The notes beneath the pieces were generated by a model that saw only the letters and a program-made list of their open reading frames with translations, was not told the origin of the DNA and ran no database searches. Shown piece by piece: positions 23,763 through 32,609 of a stretch of DNA of 37,853 nt. The translations under genes and the position numbers were made by a program. Origin of the DNA: an uncultured Thiohalocapsa sp. (GTDB taxonomy: Bacteria > Pseudomonadota > Gammaproteobacteria > Chromatiales > Chromatiaceae); assembly GCF_913062725.1 (NCBI RefSeq), contig NZ_CAJXWY010000040.1, forward strand, positions 1-37,853, read 5' to 3'. Positions within the stretch are counted from its first letter, which is position 1; every line of letters starts with the position of its first letter.

Positions 23763-25130
23763 TTAGTTTACCAGTACCGGTACCCGCGCCCGGACACCAA
23801 AGTTACGCACACCGCTTGTGCCCGAGGGTCTTTGCTGGGTGCATTGGGGAAAGAGATACATGCGCTTCTGTCGGAAGCCGTCGTTCTCCAAAGTAGCCAG
23901 ACTTCCATCCTCACCGATAAGGCCGAAATGTGTGACAAAGCTATCCCATCGACACCTCCCGTATTCTTCTGCGTTCTCATCGGCGTTTGGGTAACCCAAA
24001 TCGGCACATTCCTCAAGACCTTCTATGGTCGTCACATTCGGCGCCACCCAATCGTTGTTGTTTCCCGTGGGATCAGTCATTTGAGTCGGGGAATCGTCTT
24101 CGATATCAGGGCTGTTCGCCAATATCCACATAATTGAAATCCCGACCGTTCCCACAACGGTCTTGCAACTTGCGGGTCCATCGCTGCAGTTGATGACAGG
24201 CGCCTTCATTTGCCAGGGAACCGTTCGGTCAGTGCGTTTTTCCCAGCAGTCTCGTAAATCTTTCCAGACGGAGTTGGCCATTCCTTCGTTCGTGGACATA
24301 TCGGCACCGAAATGGATTTGAGGCCCCTCGTAGCCACCGAGGCAGTTATCAGGCCCATTACCGTTATCAATGATGTCCCGTAACTCTTTCGCACTAGCTG
24401 CGCCACTACAGGGTTGCTCAAAAGAAGTCCACATGCCCGTATCGGTGGTGGAGGGGATGAGCTGCGCGATACTGCAATCGCTGAACGTACCGTCGGCATC
24501 GGTCAACGCTTCCTCGCACAACGCGATCGGCATTTCCGCCTCATCAGGTGCCAGCGCACCGGCATAACCAACATAGGCAACCGCAGAGCGTGCCGCGTCA
24601 TAATCCGAAAATCCAAGGAAGCCGCCAACCAAGGCTTGCACTGGTGTTGTTTGTCGTGATGCGGTGACGCGCACCGCATTGATTTCTCCGGATGCGGGGT
24701 CATTGAGGTCGTCGGCCCCGCCCGACCCATCAAGAACCTTACCGCTGAGGTCTGGCGGTATGATGGTACCGGTGAGATCAGCAGTAAAACGACCGCCACC
24801 CGCCGGGTCGAAGCGCCAATGCCCAATTTCCACAGTCACCGAGTCCGGTGCGGAGCCACGGGCCAGATTGTCGCGCACCGCCGCCCTCGCCGCCGCAGCC
24901 GTCTCAATGCGCCGGATCACCGTTCCGCTTGACGCCGGATCATCGGGATTCCAATACAGATTCGCTGCACCTTCCAGTGCACCCGCATCCACCGCCGATT
25001 GCAGTTCCGCCGTGGCGACGAACAGATTGTTCATGTCCCATGCCAGGGTCCCGAGCCCGAGCACCCCGGCCATGGAGACTGTCCAGAAAACCGTGGAGAC
25101 ACCTCGTTGTCTGCTTCGCATCGTGGTCAT
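23763..25130 (-). CDS. tadG: TadG-like Tad pilus-associated protein
   Basis: A 455-residue protein, last gene of the Tad operon. The N-terminus (MRSRQRGVSTVFWTVSMAGV, GLGTLAWDMNNLFVATAELQ) is the TadE/TadG-type hydrophobic segment, here without the Glu at position +5 after the Gly, so prepilin-peptidase processing is doubtful. SAVDAGALEGAANLYW is the conserved following block. The rest is a large periplasmic domain with eight or more cysteines (about residues 205-420) suggesting disulfides; I see no von Willebrand motif. TadG proteins anchor or seal the pilus machine in the envelope. Start ATG 25130 follows AAGGAG by eight bases; the gap from the previous stop is three bases. Confidence 0.78.
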   Translation of the reverse strand: MTTMRSRQRGVSTVFWTVSMAGVLGLGTLAWDMNNLFVATAELQSAVDAGALEGAANLYWNPDDPASSGTVIRRIETAAAARAAVRDNLARGSAPDSVTVEIGHWRFDPAGGGRFTADLTGTIIPPDLSGKVLDGSGGADDLNDPASGEINAVRVTASRQTTPVQALVGGFLGFSDYDAARSAVAYVGYAGALAPDEAEMPIALCEEALTDADGTFSDCSIAQLIPSTTDTGMWTSFEQPCSGAASAKELRDIIDNGNGPDNCLGGYEGPQIHFGADMSTNEGMANSVWKDLRDCWEKRTDRTVPWQMKAPVINCSDGPASCKTVVGTVGISIMWILANSPDIEDDSPTQMTDPTGNNNDWVAPNVTTIEGLEECADLGYPNADENAEEYGRCRWDSFVTHFGLIGEDGSLATLENDGFRQKRMYLFPQCTQQRPSGTSGVRNFGVRARVPVLVN

Positions 25131-25133
25131 ACG

Positions 25134-25604
25134 CTATTCTCCTTTCGGCGGTGGCTCGGGCAGCTTGCGCATCGTTGCGCTCGCACTCAGTGTGATGTTC
25201 GGCAGGCCGCTGCTCAAAAAGGCCGGCAGCAGGAAATATCCGTAGTCGTAGCTCAGATTGATGGTGATGGCATCGCCCGAGTCCGTCGCCCACGGGTCGG
25301 TTGCCAGGGCCTCGAAGGCGATCGTGCTGTTATCATCCCAGCTGATCAGATTCGGCTCGACGGATTGGGTCAGGTAGGCCCGCAGGTCGGATTCGACGTT
25401 CGTGTAGAGCGACTGGGATTGCCCGATATCGCGGATGGTCTCCCGCGCCATCGCCCGTGCTGCTTGGGTGAGAATGGCCTGATCGAAAAAGCCCACAGCC
25501 AGCTCGACGAAGCCCAAAAAGACGATCAGGATCACCGGCAAGACAATCGCGATCTCGACGATCTCCGCGCCGCGCTGGCTGCGACGGCTGCTGTGCTTGC
25601 GCAT
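25134..25604 (-). CDS. tadF: TadE/TadF-type pseudopilin
   Basis: A 156-residue protein read from ATG 25604 (GGGAGG five bases upstream; a GTG at 25610 is too close to that site). A basic leader ends in a prepilin-like site: RRSQRG followed by AEIVEIAIVLPVILIVFLGF, giving G plus Glu at position +5, the pattern cut by Tad prepilin peptidases. A single hydrophobic helix and a small periplasmic domain follow. As a minor pseudopilin it would help Flp pilus assembly. Which of the two such genes corresponds to TadE and which to TadF is uncertain. Confidence 0.8.
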   Translation of the reverse strand: MRKHSSRRSQRGAEIVEIAIVLPVILIVFLGFVELAVGFFDQAILTQAARAMARETIRDIGQSQSLYTNVESDLRAYLTQSVEPNLISWDDNSTIAFEALATDPWATDSGDAITINLSYDYGYFLLPAFLSSGLPNITLSASATMRKLPEPPPKGE

Positions 25605-25653
25605 TGTCACCTCCCAGGGCGTGGCCCCCTGCCATCGATCAGCGATGAGTCAC

Positions 25654-26160
25654 TTACTCGACATAATTGATGCCGCCGGCGGCCAGATCGAGCGCGTCGA
25701 TGCCCAATAACGTGGCCGCAAAGGTAGCGTGCTGAAATTGGACGCCACAGCGCACCTCGTCGCCCGCACCCGCGACGATTGTGGTGCCAGCTCCCATGGG
25801 GATGCAGTCCTGCGTCTGCACACCGGCATCTCCAAAATTGATGAGAAACCGGGTCCAATCGCCGATACGGCGATTCACTTCGGCCCTGGAGATCCGTTGG
25901 TCTTCTGCCGGATCGCTGTCGGGCGTGATCTGGGTCACATCCACCCAATACAGGGACCCTTCCCTGGCCCCTTCCCGTGCCGCCTGAATCAGCACACCAT
26001 AATTGAACATGGCAATGGAGAATTCGATCAGGGCGAATACCATGAAAAGGGTCAGGGGAAACAGAATCACGAACTCCACCAGCTCGCTGCCCCGTTGCCG
26101 GCGGGCGCTTGCGCGCCGCCGTGTGAATCCCGGCGTCACTTTGATCAACGGTGTGCTCAT
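25654..26160 (-). CDS. tadE: TadE-type pseudopilin
   Basis: A 168-residue protein from ATG 26160 (GTG 26163 is adjacent; AGGAGG lies 7-10 bases upstream). RRQRG then SELVEFVILFPLTLFMVFAL is a clear TadE site: Gly, then Glu at +5 followed by Phe. LIQAAREGAREGSL is the typical next helix. Two cysteines in the C-terminal part (DCIP, RCGVQ) could form a disulfide. It would be processed by the TadV-like peptidase encoded at the start of this operon and take part in pilus assembly. Confidence 0.85.
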   Translation of the reverse strand: MSTPLIKVTPGFTRRRASARRQRGSELVEFVILFPLTLFMVFALIEFSIAMFNYGVLIQAAREGAREGSLYWVDVTQITPDSDPAEDQRISRAEVNRRIGDWTRFLINFGDAGVQTQDCIPMGAGTTIVAGAGDEVRCGVQFQHATFAATLLGIDALDLAAGGINYVE

Positions 26161-26225
26161 CACGCTTCATCCTCCTGGGTTGACCACCGCCTGAGCCTGA
26201 TCAGCGCCGTTTTGGACGTATGCCC

Positions 26226-27323
26226 TCAAGGCGCCGCAACCTGCCCTTTCATCAGCTCGACACGGCGCTGGTTCGTATCCGCCATGGCATAGAAATGGGG
26301 GGAGAGTCGCTTGGCCTCGGCGAACAGCGTCTCCGCCTGATCCAGCTCGCCGGCGAGCATGGCCAGATAGCCGACGTCGTTATAGGCCTTGGGCATCTCC
26401 TGGATCTTGGCCAGCGATTCGATGGCATCCGTGTAGCGCTCCTGGCGGGCGTAGACCAGGGCCAGATTGCGCCAGGCGCGGGCATAACGCGGGTCGGAGA
26501 GCAGCGCCTCGCGGAAGGCGGCGATGGCGCCACCCCAGTCGCCCGAGAGGTAGCGGGAATAGCCGAGATTGTTCAGGATTTCAGGATTGCCCGGCGTCAG
26601 CTGCAGGGCCTGCTCATAGTGGCGTTGGCCCACGGCGTAGTCGGCGGACAGGTCAGCGATCACGCCCAGTGCGTTGTGGGCCCGCCAGAGCTCGCCGTTG
26701 ATGCTGAGGGCGCGCTGCAGGTGCTGTCTGGCTTCGGCGTAGTCCCGCCGCTCCAGCAGCAGCACGCCCAGCTCGGTCAGGGCGCGCACTTCGTCCGGGT
26801 CTTCGTTCAAGGCGCCTCGATAGGCGACCTCTGCGAGCCGGTCGTTATCGCGGGCGCCATGGATGGCCCCGATCTTGGTCAGCGCGACGGATCTGTGGTC
26901 GTCGAAGTCCAGCGCGCGGATGTACTCGAACAGGGCTTTGTCCACGTCCCCCTCGGCGAGGGCCGCGTCGCCCCGCTGTAGCGCCTCCGCCGCCGAAGTG
27001 ACGGGCAGCAGCGTGCCGTGGGCCACGTTGGACTTGCCGTCGTACAGGGGGCTGAACAGGCCGAGGTCCGAGGTGGCCCGCTGCGGGCCGCCGGCGCAGC
27101 CGACGGTGAGTGTGGTGGCGCAAAGCAGCGCGGCCAGGCCGAGCAGTCGGGGCGATGACGGTGTCTTTGCACCTTGCGTGAGGCACCTGGCAGGCCCTGC
27201 GTGCTCGGCAAAACCCCGCTTGTGCCGCCATGTGTGATTGTTTGTGCGCGCCTGGTGATGGGCGGCGACGGGTGCCGGCGTGGGTGCGCCGGCGCCGTTG
27301 CCTGGAGATTGGGCGATGATCAT
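26226..27323 (-). CDS. tadD: TPR lipoprotein TadD
   Basis: A 365-residue protein read from ATG 27323; longer in-frame starts lie inside tadC and are rejected. About 45 residues precede a lipoprotein signal (LLGLAALLCATTLTVGCAGG), so an unrecognised shorter start is possible but no start codon is visible. After the Cys come at least six TPR units from about residue 90 (for instance ALTELGVLLLERRDYAEARQ, then HYEQALQLTPGNPEILNNLG, and YLSGDWGGAIAAFREAL). TadD is the pilotin or scaffold of the Tad secretin complex at the outer membrane. It sits between tadC and the pseudopilins, the standard place. Confidence 0.85.
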   Translation of the reverse strand: MIIAQSPGNGAGAPTPAPVAAHHQARTNNHTWRHKRGFAEHAGPARCLTQGAKTPSSPRLLGLAALLCATTLTVGCAGGPQRATSDLGLFSPLYDGKSNVAHGTLLPVTSAAEALQRGDAALAEGDVDKALFEYIRALDFDDHRSVALTKIGAIHGARDNDRLAEVAYRGALNEDPDEVRALTELGVLLLERRDYAEARQHLQRALSINGELWRAHNALGVIADLSADYAVGQRHYEQALQLTPGNPEILNNLGYSRYLSGDWGGAIAAFREALLSDPRYARAWRNLALVYARQERYTDAIESLAKIQEMPKAYNDVGYLAMLAGELDQAETLFAEAKRLSPHFYAMADTNQRRVELMKGQVAAP

Positions 27324-27354
27324 GATGGCGTCCGGTCTTGTGTTGATGGCGTCG

Positions 27355-28335
27355 TCAAGAAAGGGTAGTGCCGCTGAGGGCATTGATGGCACGAAAGATG
27401 GCAGGCCCCATGGTGACCAGCAGAAAGCTCGGCATGATGCAGAACACCAGCGGGAAAATGATCCAGGTACTGATGCGCGCGGCCTTCTCCTGGGCACGCT
27501 GCAGGCGTTTATCGCGCAGATCGTCAGAGCAAATACGCAAGGTCGCGGCAATACTGGTGCCAAAGCGCATGCTCTGCAGCAGCATGGCCACCAGTACCTC
27601 CATGTCGTCCAGGCCGGTTCTATCCGCCAGGTCTTTCAGTGCGGTGCGGCTCTCCATGCCCGCACGGGTCTGCAGGGAAAAAAGCTCCAGCTCATCGGCG
27701 AGCTCGGGATGGGAGACCTCGAGTTCCCGGGCGACCCGCTGGATGGCGGCGGTCAGGCCAAGCCCGGCCTCGCTGCACACCACCAGCAGGTCCATGGCAT
27801 CGGGCAGCCCCTTGCGCAGACGCTCGCGCCGGCGGCGGGCCAGATAGGCCAGCACGACATCCGGCAAAAACAGACCAATGGCCGCCGCAAATGGCAGAAA
27901 CTGGAAAAACTCCGCCGCCGACAGCCTGGGACTGACCATGGTGGCGCCGAACAACAGCACCGGCAGCAGCACCAGGGCCGTGAGCTTTAGGCCGTAGAAC
28001 AGCCGCGGCGCCTGCTCGGTGCGAAAGCCCGCATGCCGCAGCCGCGCCTCGGTGCGGCGGCGCCCCGCCGCTTTTTGCGGCGCGCCGAGCACCCCCAGCC
28101 GCTGGATGACACGACCCAGCTGGCGCGTGGTACTGAGGTGTCGTCCGCTGGCGTCTTGCTTGGTGGCGTCGATGCGGTGGCGCAACGGATCACGCAGCCC
28201 CAGCAACAACATGCCAACGCCGATGGTCATGACGAAAACCGCGGCGCCCACCAGCACCGCATAGCCGAGCTGCAGCTGTTCGGCCTCGGCGAACAGACCG
28301 CCGAGCCAATCGACCAGTGTCGTGAGTGTTTCCAT
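27355..28335 (-). CDS. tadC: Tad pilus inner-membrane platform protein TadC
   Basis: A 326-residue protein with a T2SSF (GspF-like) domain. ATG 28335 starts METLTTLVDWLGG, eleven bases after the tadB stop. An N-terminal helix (YAVLVGAAVFVMTIGVGMLL), a cytoplasmic basic linker, two helices (LKLTALVLLPVLLFGATM and FLPFAAAIGLFLPDVVLAYL), then DAMDLLVVCSEAGLGLTAAI, the typical TadC F-domain, and a last helix (IIFPLVFCIMPSFLLVTMGP). With TadB it forms the platform on which the TadA ATPase works. Confidence 0.9.
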   Translation of the reverse strand: METLTTLVDWLGGLFAEAEQLQLGYAVLVGAAVFVMTIGVGMLLLGLRDPLRHRIDATKQDASGRHLSTTRQLGRVIQRLGVLGAPQKAAGRRRTEARLRHAGFRTEQAPRLFYGLKLTALVLLPVLLFGATMVSPRLSAAEFFQFLPFAAAIGLFLPDVVLAYLARRRRERLRKGLPDAMDLLVVCSEAGLGLTAAIQRVARELEVSHPELADELELFSLQTRAGMESRTALKDLADRTGLDDMEVLVAMLLQSMRFGTSIAATLRICSDDLRDKRLQRAQEKAARISTWIIFPLVFCIMPSFLLVTMGPAIFRAINALSGTTLS

Positions 28336-28345
28336 GGCCGGTCGC

Positions 28346-29317
28346 CTAGACGTCGATCTTGACAATGCGGCTGATCCACAGAACGCCCACCACCTGCATG
28401 GCGAAGGCGCCGAGTATGAGCTGGCGCCCGAAGGCATCCCGGGTGAGGTTGGGCATCAGCTCGGGGTCGAGCAGCGAGAAGATGCCGACCATGACGAATG
28501 GCAGCAGCGACACCACCCAGCCCGCCAGGCGGCCGCTGGCGCTCAGGGTGCGCAGGCTGCGCTGGAACTTGAAGCGTTCGCGGACCACCGATGCGAGCTT
28601 CTCGAGCAGCTCGGCGAGGTTGCCGCCGGTTTCCCGTTGCACCTGCACCGAGGCCGTCATGGCGATGGCTGCGACCGTGGGCACGCGCTCCAATAAGCCG
28701 AGCAGCGATGCGCGGACATCGCCGCCGTAGTTGATCTCGCTGAACACGATGCCGAACTCGGTGCCGGCGGGCGGTTTCATTTCATCGGCCACCACTTGCA
28801 GGGCTTCGGTGAAGGGCAGACCCGCCCGCATCGCCCGCGCGGCGATGGTCAAGGCGTCGGGCAGCTGTGCCTCGAACCGTGCCAGGCGGTGCGCACGCCG
28901 CTGCAGCACCAGCAACACCGGTGCGGCGGCCCCGCCGGCCCCGAGCAGCAGCGTGCCCAGGCCCAAACCCCACAGGGCGGTGCCGAACAGCGCCGCCGCC
29001 GTCGCCAACCCAAGGCACAGCAACGCCAGGCGATGGGCGGGCTGACTGGAGCCCGCCTGCTCCAACAGGGTCTGCAGACGCGCCAGAGCCGGTAGTTGCG
29101 CCAGGCGTTGCTCGAAGGGTGAGAGCTTCTGCAAATAGCGCTCACGCACCGCCGAGACATGGGCCGCGGCGGCCGTATCCGTGGAAAGACCGCGAATACG
29201 TGCGCGCAGACGCCGACGGGCACGGGCGCCACTGCCCATCAACGGCGTAATGAAGGCCTGCGTCAGCAAAAAGCCGAGGGTGAAGACCATCAACAGAAAG
29301 ATTTCCTGGTCCGACAT
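28346..29317 (-). CDS. tadB: Tad pilus inner-membrane platform protein TadB
   Basis: A 323-residue T2SSF-type membrane protein from ATG 29317, with GAGG about six bases upstream. An N-terminal helix (FLLMVFTLGFLLTQAF), a cytoplasmic region, two helices (ALLCLGLATAAALFGTALWG and beyond), the conserved QLPDALTIAARAMRAGLPF and ETGGNLAELLEKLASVVRER blocks, then two C-terminal helices. It pairs with TadC. A 160-base spacer, holding a heptamer array, separates it from tadA; other Tad genes here are much closer together. Confidence 0.9.
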   Translation of the reverse strand: MSDQEIFLLMVFTLGFLLTQAFITPLMGSGARARRRLRARIRGLSTDTAAAAHVSAVRERYLQKLSPFEQRLAQLPALARLQTLLEQAGSSQPAHRLALLCLGLATAAALFGTALWGLGLGTLLLGAGGAAAPVLLVLQRRAHRLARFEAQLPDALTIAARAMRAGLPFTEALQVVADEMKPPAGTEFGIVFSEINYGGDVRASLLGLLERVPTVAAIAMTASVQVQRETGGNLAELLEKLASVVRERFKFQRSLRTLSASGRLAGWVVSLLPFVMVGIFSLLDPELMPNLTRDAFGRQLILGAFAMQVVGVLWISRIVKIDV

Positions 29318-29420
29318 ACGAGCCTCAACAAGCAACCACCCGCGCTAACCCCGCTGGCACCAGATCCAACCCCGACACCACGCCGAAGCAGACCCCAAAC
29401 CACAGCCAACGCCCGACCTC

Positions 29421-29476
29421 ACCAACAACCAACAACCAACAACCAACAGCCAATAACCATTAACCAATAACCAACC
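29421..29476. repeat. Eight tandem 7-bp repeats directly after the tadA stop codon
   Basis: Exact phasing: ACCAACA four times (29421-29448), GCCAATA, ACCATTA, ACCAATA and ACCAACC (29449-29476). On the coding (minus) strand this reads TGTTGGT/TATTGGT-type units starting at the first base after the TGA. All eight units keep the same length with mostly one or two substitutions, which points to slippage or unequal recombination. It lies between tadA and tadB, 104 bases before the tadB start. Confidence 0.9.
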
Positions 29477-30859
29477 TCACCTCCCACGCCCCGGATCAAA
29501 CACCCCAATATCCAATTCCAGCCCGCGCCGGCGCATTTGCTCGTGGAATTTCGGCACCAGGCCGGTGGCGCTGAAGTGGCCGAGGACCTTGCCCTCGCGA
29601 TCGATGCCTTCGCGCTCGAAGCGGAAGATCTCGGACATGGTGATCATGTCGCCCTCCAGGCCATCGATTTCCTGCACGCTGGTGACCCGCCGGCGGCCAT
29701 CCTCCTGCCGTTCCAGGTGCACCACCAGATCCAATGCCGACGCAATTTGCGCACGCAGGGCACGGGTGGGCAGATTGACGCCGGACATGGCCACCATGCT
29801 TTCGATGCGCGTCAGGCCATCCCGCGGTGAATTGGCATGAATCGTGGTTAGTGAGCCGTCGTGGCCCGTATTCATGGCCTGCAGCATGTCCAGTGACTCG
29901 GCCCCGCGCACCTCGCCGACGACGATGCGGTCGGGGCGCATGCGCAGGCTGTTGCGCACCAGGTCGCGCTGCGTCACCTCGCCGCGGCCTTCGATGTTGG
30001 GGGGACGCGTCTCCAGGCGGATCACATGCGGCTGCTGTAGCTGCAGCTCGGCGGAATCTTCGATGGTGATCACCCGCTCGTCCGGCGGAATAAAGCTGGA
30101 CAGCACGTTGAGCATGGTGGTCTTACCACTGCCGGTGCCACCACAAATCAGCACGTTCGCGCGCCCGTGCACGACCACCTGCAGCACCCGGGCGATGTCG
30201 CGGGTCAGTGCGCCCAGCTCGATGAGCCGCTCCATGGTCAGCCGATCGGTGGGAAAGCGCCGAATGGACATGAGCGGCCCGCTCAGGGTGAGCGGGGGAA
30301 TGATGGCGTTGACGCGCGAGCCATCGGCGAGGCGGGCATCCACCATGGGCGAGGACTCGTCGATGCGCCGGCCCACCCGCGAGACGACCCGGTCGATGAT
30401 GGTGCGCAGGTGGCGCTCGCTGTCGAAGCGCGTACCGGTCATCTCGAGCTTGCCATGGCGCTCCACATAGACCTGGTCGGGGCCGTTGACCAGGATGTCG
30501 GAAATGCTCGAGTCCGCGAGCAGTCCCTCCAGTGGACCCAGCCCCAGGATCTCGTTTTGGATCTCATGGATGATGCGTTGCCGCTCCGCGGTGTTGAGGG
30601 GCAGGGACTGCTGCGCCAGCAGGCCTTCGCAGGCGTCCTGAATCTGCGTGCGCGCCTCGCCGTCGGGCAGGCGCGCCAGCACCGAGAGGTCCATCATCTT
30701 CACCACCTGTTGCAGCAACGCCTGCTTGGTCTGCTGCTCGTCACCGGACAGGCCGGGACGCAGGCGCCCGCCCAGGCTGCGTCGCTGGAGCGATGCGCCC
30801 TCGGCGGCGGTACCGAAGGTGCTCTGCAAATGGCCGAAGCGTTTCGTGCTTTGTTCCAT
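29477..30859 (-). CDS. tadA: Tad pilus assembly/retraction ATPase TadA (CpaF)
   Basis: A 460-residue secretion ATPase from ATG 30859, ten bases after the tadZ stop. The N-terminal region is variable; [18 protein letters not shown] (about 122-139) starts the conserved N-domain. Walker A is GGTGSGKT (240-247), the Asp box [10 protein letters not shown] (264-273), Walker B-like [11 protein letters not shown] (311-321) and the His box [14 protein letters not shown] (331-344). All catalytic elements are present, so the motor should be active. It drives Flp pilus extension (and in TadA also retraction) from the cytoplasmic face of TadB/TadC. Confidence 0.95.
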   Translation of the reverse strand: MEQSTKRFGHLQSTFGTAAEGASLQRRSLGGRLRPGLSGDEQQTKQALLQQVVKMMDLSVLARLPDGEARTQIQDACEGLLAQQSLPLNTAERQRIIHEIQNEILGLGPLEGLLADSSISDILVNGPDQVYVERHGKLEMTGTRFDSERHLRTIIDRVVSRVGRRIDESSPMVDARLADGSRVNAIIPPLTLSGPLMSIRRFPTDRLTMERLIELGALTRDIARVLQVVVHGRANVLICGGTGSGKTTMLNVLSSFIPPDERVITIEDSAELQLQQPHVIRLETRPPNIEGRGEVTQRDLVRNSLRMRPDRIVVGEVRGAESLDMLQAMNTGHDGSLTTIHANSPRDGLTRIESMVAMSGVNLPTRALRAQIASALDLVVHLERQEDGRRRVTSVQEIDGLEGDMITMSEIFRFEREGIDREGKVLGHFSATGLVPKFHEQMRRRGLELDIGVFDPGRGR

Positions 30860-30869
30860 AGTCGTGCTC

Positions 30870-32063
30870 TCAACGGCGCAGGCCGTGCAGCCAGCCCAGG
30901 GGCGTGCCGCGAGGGTGCTCACCGGCGGCGGCCGGCGGCGTGGTCGCCAGATCCACCAACTCCTTGATCGCCTTCGCGAGTGGGGAGCGGGGGTCGGAAT
31001 CGAACAGCGGCACGCCCAGGTCGATGCTCTGCCGGGCGCGGTGATAGTCATTCGGCAGGGTCTGGATGCGGCATGCCGGCAAGGCCTCTGCGAAGTCCCG
31101 GGTGCGCACTTCGTTGCGCCGCTCACAGCGGTTCAGCACGACGATGATGCGCTCGGCGGGGACGCCCAGGCTCTCGATGAGAAGCGCCGCCAGCCGCTTG
31201 GTGTCCTGCAGGTGCACCACCGTCTGCTGCGCCACCACCATGACGGCGTCGGAGCGATCGAGCACCGCCGCCGTACCGTGATCGATGCGCCGCGGCAGGT
31301 CGACCACCAGCTCTTCATAGGCTTCATCCAGCACCGCAAACAGCTTGCCCACCGCCGCCTCTGGAATGTCTTCGGGCAGCACCAGACCTTCCGCCGCGGG
31401 CGTCAGCAGCGTGAGCCCGCTGTCGTGCGCTTGGGTGTAGCCCTGCAGGGCGGCCATATCCAGTGCGTCCACCTGCTCCAGGGCGCGGATCAGGCCGTTG
31501 CGCGACTGCAGGTCGAAATAGGTGGGCAGGGTGCCGAACTGCATTTCGAAGTCCAGCAGCAGCGCATGGCGTTTGAGGCCCTTGGCGAGCATGTGCGCGA
31601 AATTCACCGCACAGAAGCTCGCCCCGCTGCCGCCCTTGGCATTGATGAACGCGGTCACCCGCGCCGACAGCCCGCCGCGGCGCTCGTGCTCCTCCCTCGC
31701 CAGGCGATCCAGCGCGGTGCTGAGCTCTTCGGTGCGCGCGGGCAGGGGGAAGAAGTCCCGCGCGCCCGCGCGCATGGCGGTGCGAATCAACTCCATGTCA
31801 TCGGCGACGCCGAGCACCAGCAGCGGGTGTCTGGCGCTGGCGCCGCCCGGGAAGCAGCGTTGGAAGACACCCTGCCAAGCCCCGTCCACCACCAGCACGA
31901 TGGCGTCACAGCGCTCCTGCGGCTCCGAGAGCACCGGCGTACCGCCATTACCGAGCAGCTGGGTGGTCACCAGCATTTGCGGGCGTGCCCGCAGGGTCGC
32001 CTCGGTTGCGGACAAAGCCGCGCCCGGCGCGCCCACCAGCAGCACTCTCAGCGGATGGCGCAT
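30870..32063 (-). CDS. tadZ: Tad pilus localisation ATPase-like protein TadZ (CpaE)
   Basis: A 397-residue protein from ATG 32063 (GGGGAG eight bases upstream). An N-terminal receiver-like domain (LRVLLVGAPG, VVDGAWQGVF, ADDMELIRTAMRAGARDFFP) is followed by a ParA/MinD-like domain (VTAFINAKGGSGASFCAVNF, LLLDFEMQFGTLPTYF, VVDLPRRIDHGTAAVLDRSD). The P-loop reads KGGSGAS, without the usual Lys of GKT, as in several TadZ/CpaE proteins. The fold directs the Tad machine to a pole or site. It overlaps the small upstream ORF by 16 bases. Confidence 0.88.
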   Translation of the reverse strand: MRHPLRVLLVGAPGAALSATEATLRARPQMLVTTQLLGNGGTPVLSEPQERCDAIVLVVDGAWQGVFQRCFPGGASARHPLLVLGVADDMELIRTAMRAGARDFFPLPARTEELSTALDRLAREEHERRGGLSARVTAFINAKGGSGASFCAVNFAHMLAKGLKRHALLLDFEMQFGTLPTYFDLQSRNGLIRALEQVDALDMAALQGYTQAHDSGLTLLTPAAEGLVLPEDIPEAAVGKLFAVLDEAYEELVVDLPRRIDHGTAAVLDRSDAVMVVAQQTVVHLQDTKRLAALLIESLGVPAERIIVVLNRCERRNEVRTRDFAEALPACRIQTLPNDYHRARQSIDLGVPLFDSDPRSPLAKAIKELVDLATTPPAAAGEHPRGTPLGWLHGLRR

Positions 32064-32275
32064 GGTTGCTCCCCGCCCTGCCCGAGCACGCACCGTCGCT
32101 GGGCGCGGCGGCTGGGCCGTACCGGTGTCGCCGGCGCCGGGCGCCGACCGGGCATCCCGTGCATGCGCAAGGCCTGCCGGCGCCGATTATCGTCGGCGTC
32201 ATCGTCTGCGACGGCGGCGGGCATGCCGCGCCCGGCCGCGATCGCGCCCCCGCCACTGGGTTCCTGGCGATGCAT
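32048..32275 (-). CDS. Small hypothetical ORF (75 aa) between lipoprotein gene and tadZ
   Basis: ATG 32275 is preceded by a G-run (GGGGGTAACC) usable as ribosome site, and the frame fills the 240-base gap, ending inside the first codons of tadZ (16-base overlap, typical of coupled genes). The product is Arg/Ala/Gly-rich, charged, with no membrane segment and no family that I recognise; such composition is also what random GC-rich DNA gives. Coding status is therefore open. Confidence 0.35.
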   Translation of the reverse strand: MHRQEPSGGGAIAAGRGMPAAVADDDADDNRRRQALRMHGMPGRRPAPATPVRPSRRAQRRCVLGQGGEQPCAIR

Positions 32276-32300
32276 GGTTACCCCCTATGCGTGATTGGGA

Positions 32301-32594
32301 TCAGTTGCCCATCTCGAAGCGGACATCCTGCACGGTCTGGCTTTCCGTGAAGCCCACATCGCCGGGCAGGGCCGCCTCTTGTCGGTAGGCCTGGAGAATG
32401 GCGAGGGCCTTGCTGCCGTCGAGCCCCGTGCCCGCCGTGCCGCTCGCGTCGGTTTGCAGGTCGACGGTATAGCGCACGGCTTCGCCGAAGTCCGCGGTCT
32501 CCCAATAGTCGTCGTCGGTGGCGCAGCCGCCCGCGCCGGCGCCGACGACGGCGGCCACCAGCAGGCGGACCGCGGCGTTGCTGTGCCTCTTCAT
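32301..32594 (-). CDS. Small Tad-locus lipoprotein
   Basis: A 97-residue protein with a lipoprotein signal: MKRHSNAAVRLLVAAVVGAG then AGGCATDDDYW, lipidation at about Cys24. The mature part is short and acidic, with GSKALAILQAYRQEAALPGD (about 60-80), an L/A-x-x-I-L-x-x-Y-R motif seen in small lipoproteins of other Tad loci as I recall. It sits between the secretin gene (15-base gap) and tadZ, where CpaD-like or pilotin proteins are encoded in other bacteria. A role in secretin outer-membrane insertion is an inference; it is far shorter than CpaD. Confidence 0.65.
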   Translation of the reverse strand: MKRHSNAAVRLLVAAVVGAGAGGCATDDDYWETADFGEAVRYTVDLQTDASGTAGTGLDGSKALAILQAYRQEAALPGDVGFTESQTVQDVRFEMGN

Positions 32595-32609
32595 CGTCTG
32601 TCCTCGCGA

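Noticed and set aside
26163..27563. Longer tadD start at 27563
   Set aside because: It would overlap the tadC coding region by about 200 bases and lacks family character.
29421..29476. Heptamer array as a possible CRISPR
   Set aside because: Units are 7 bp without spacers; it is a simple tandem repeat.
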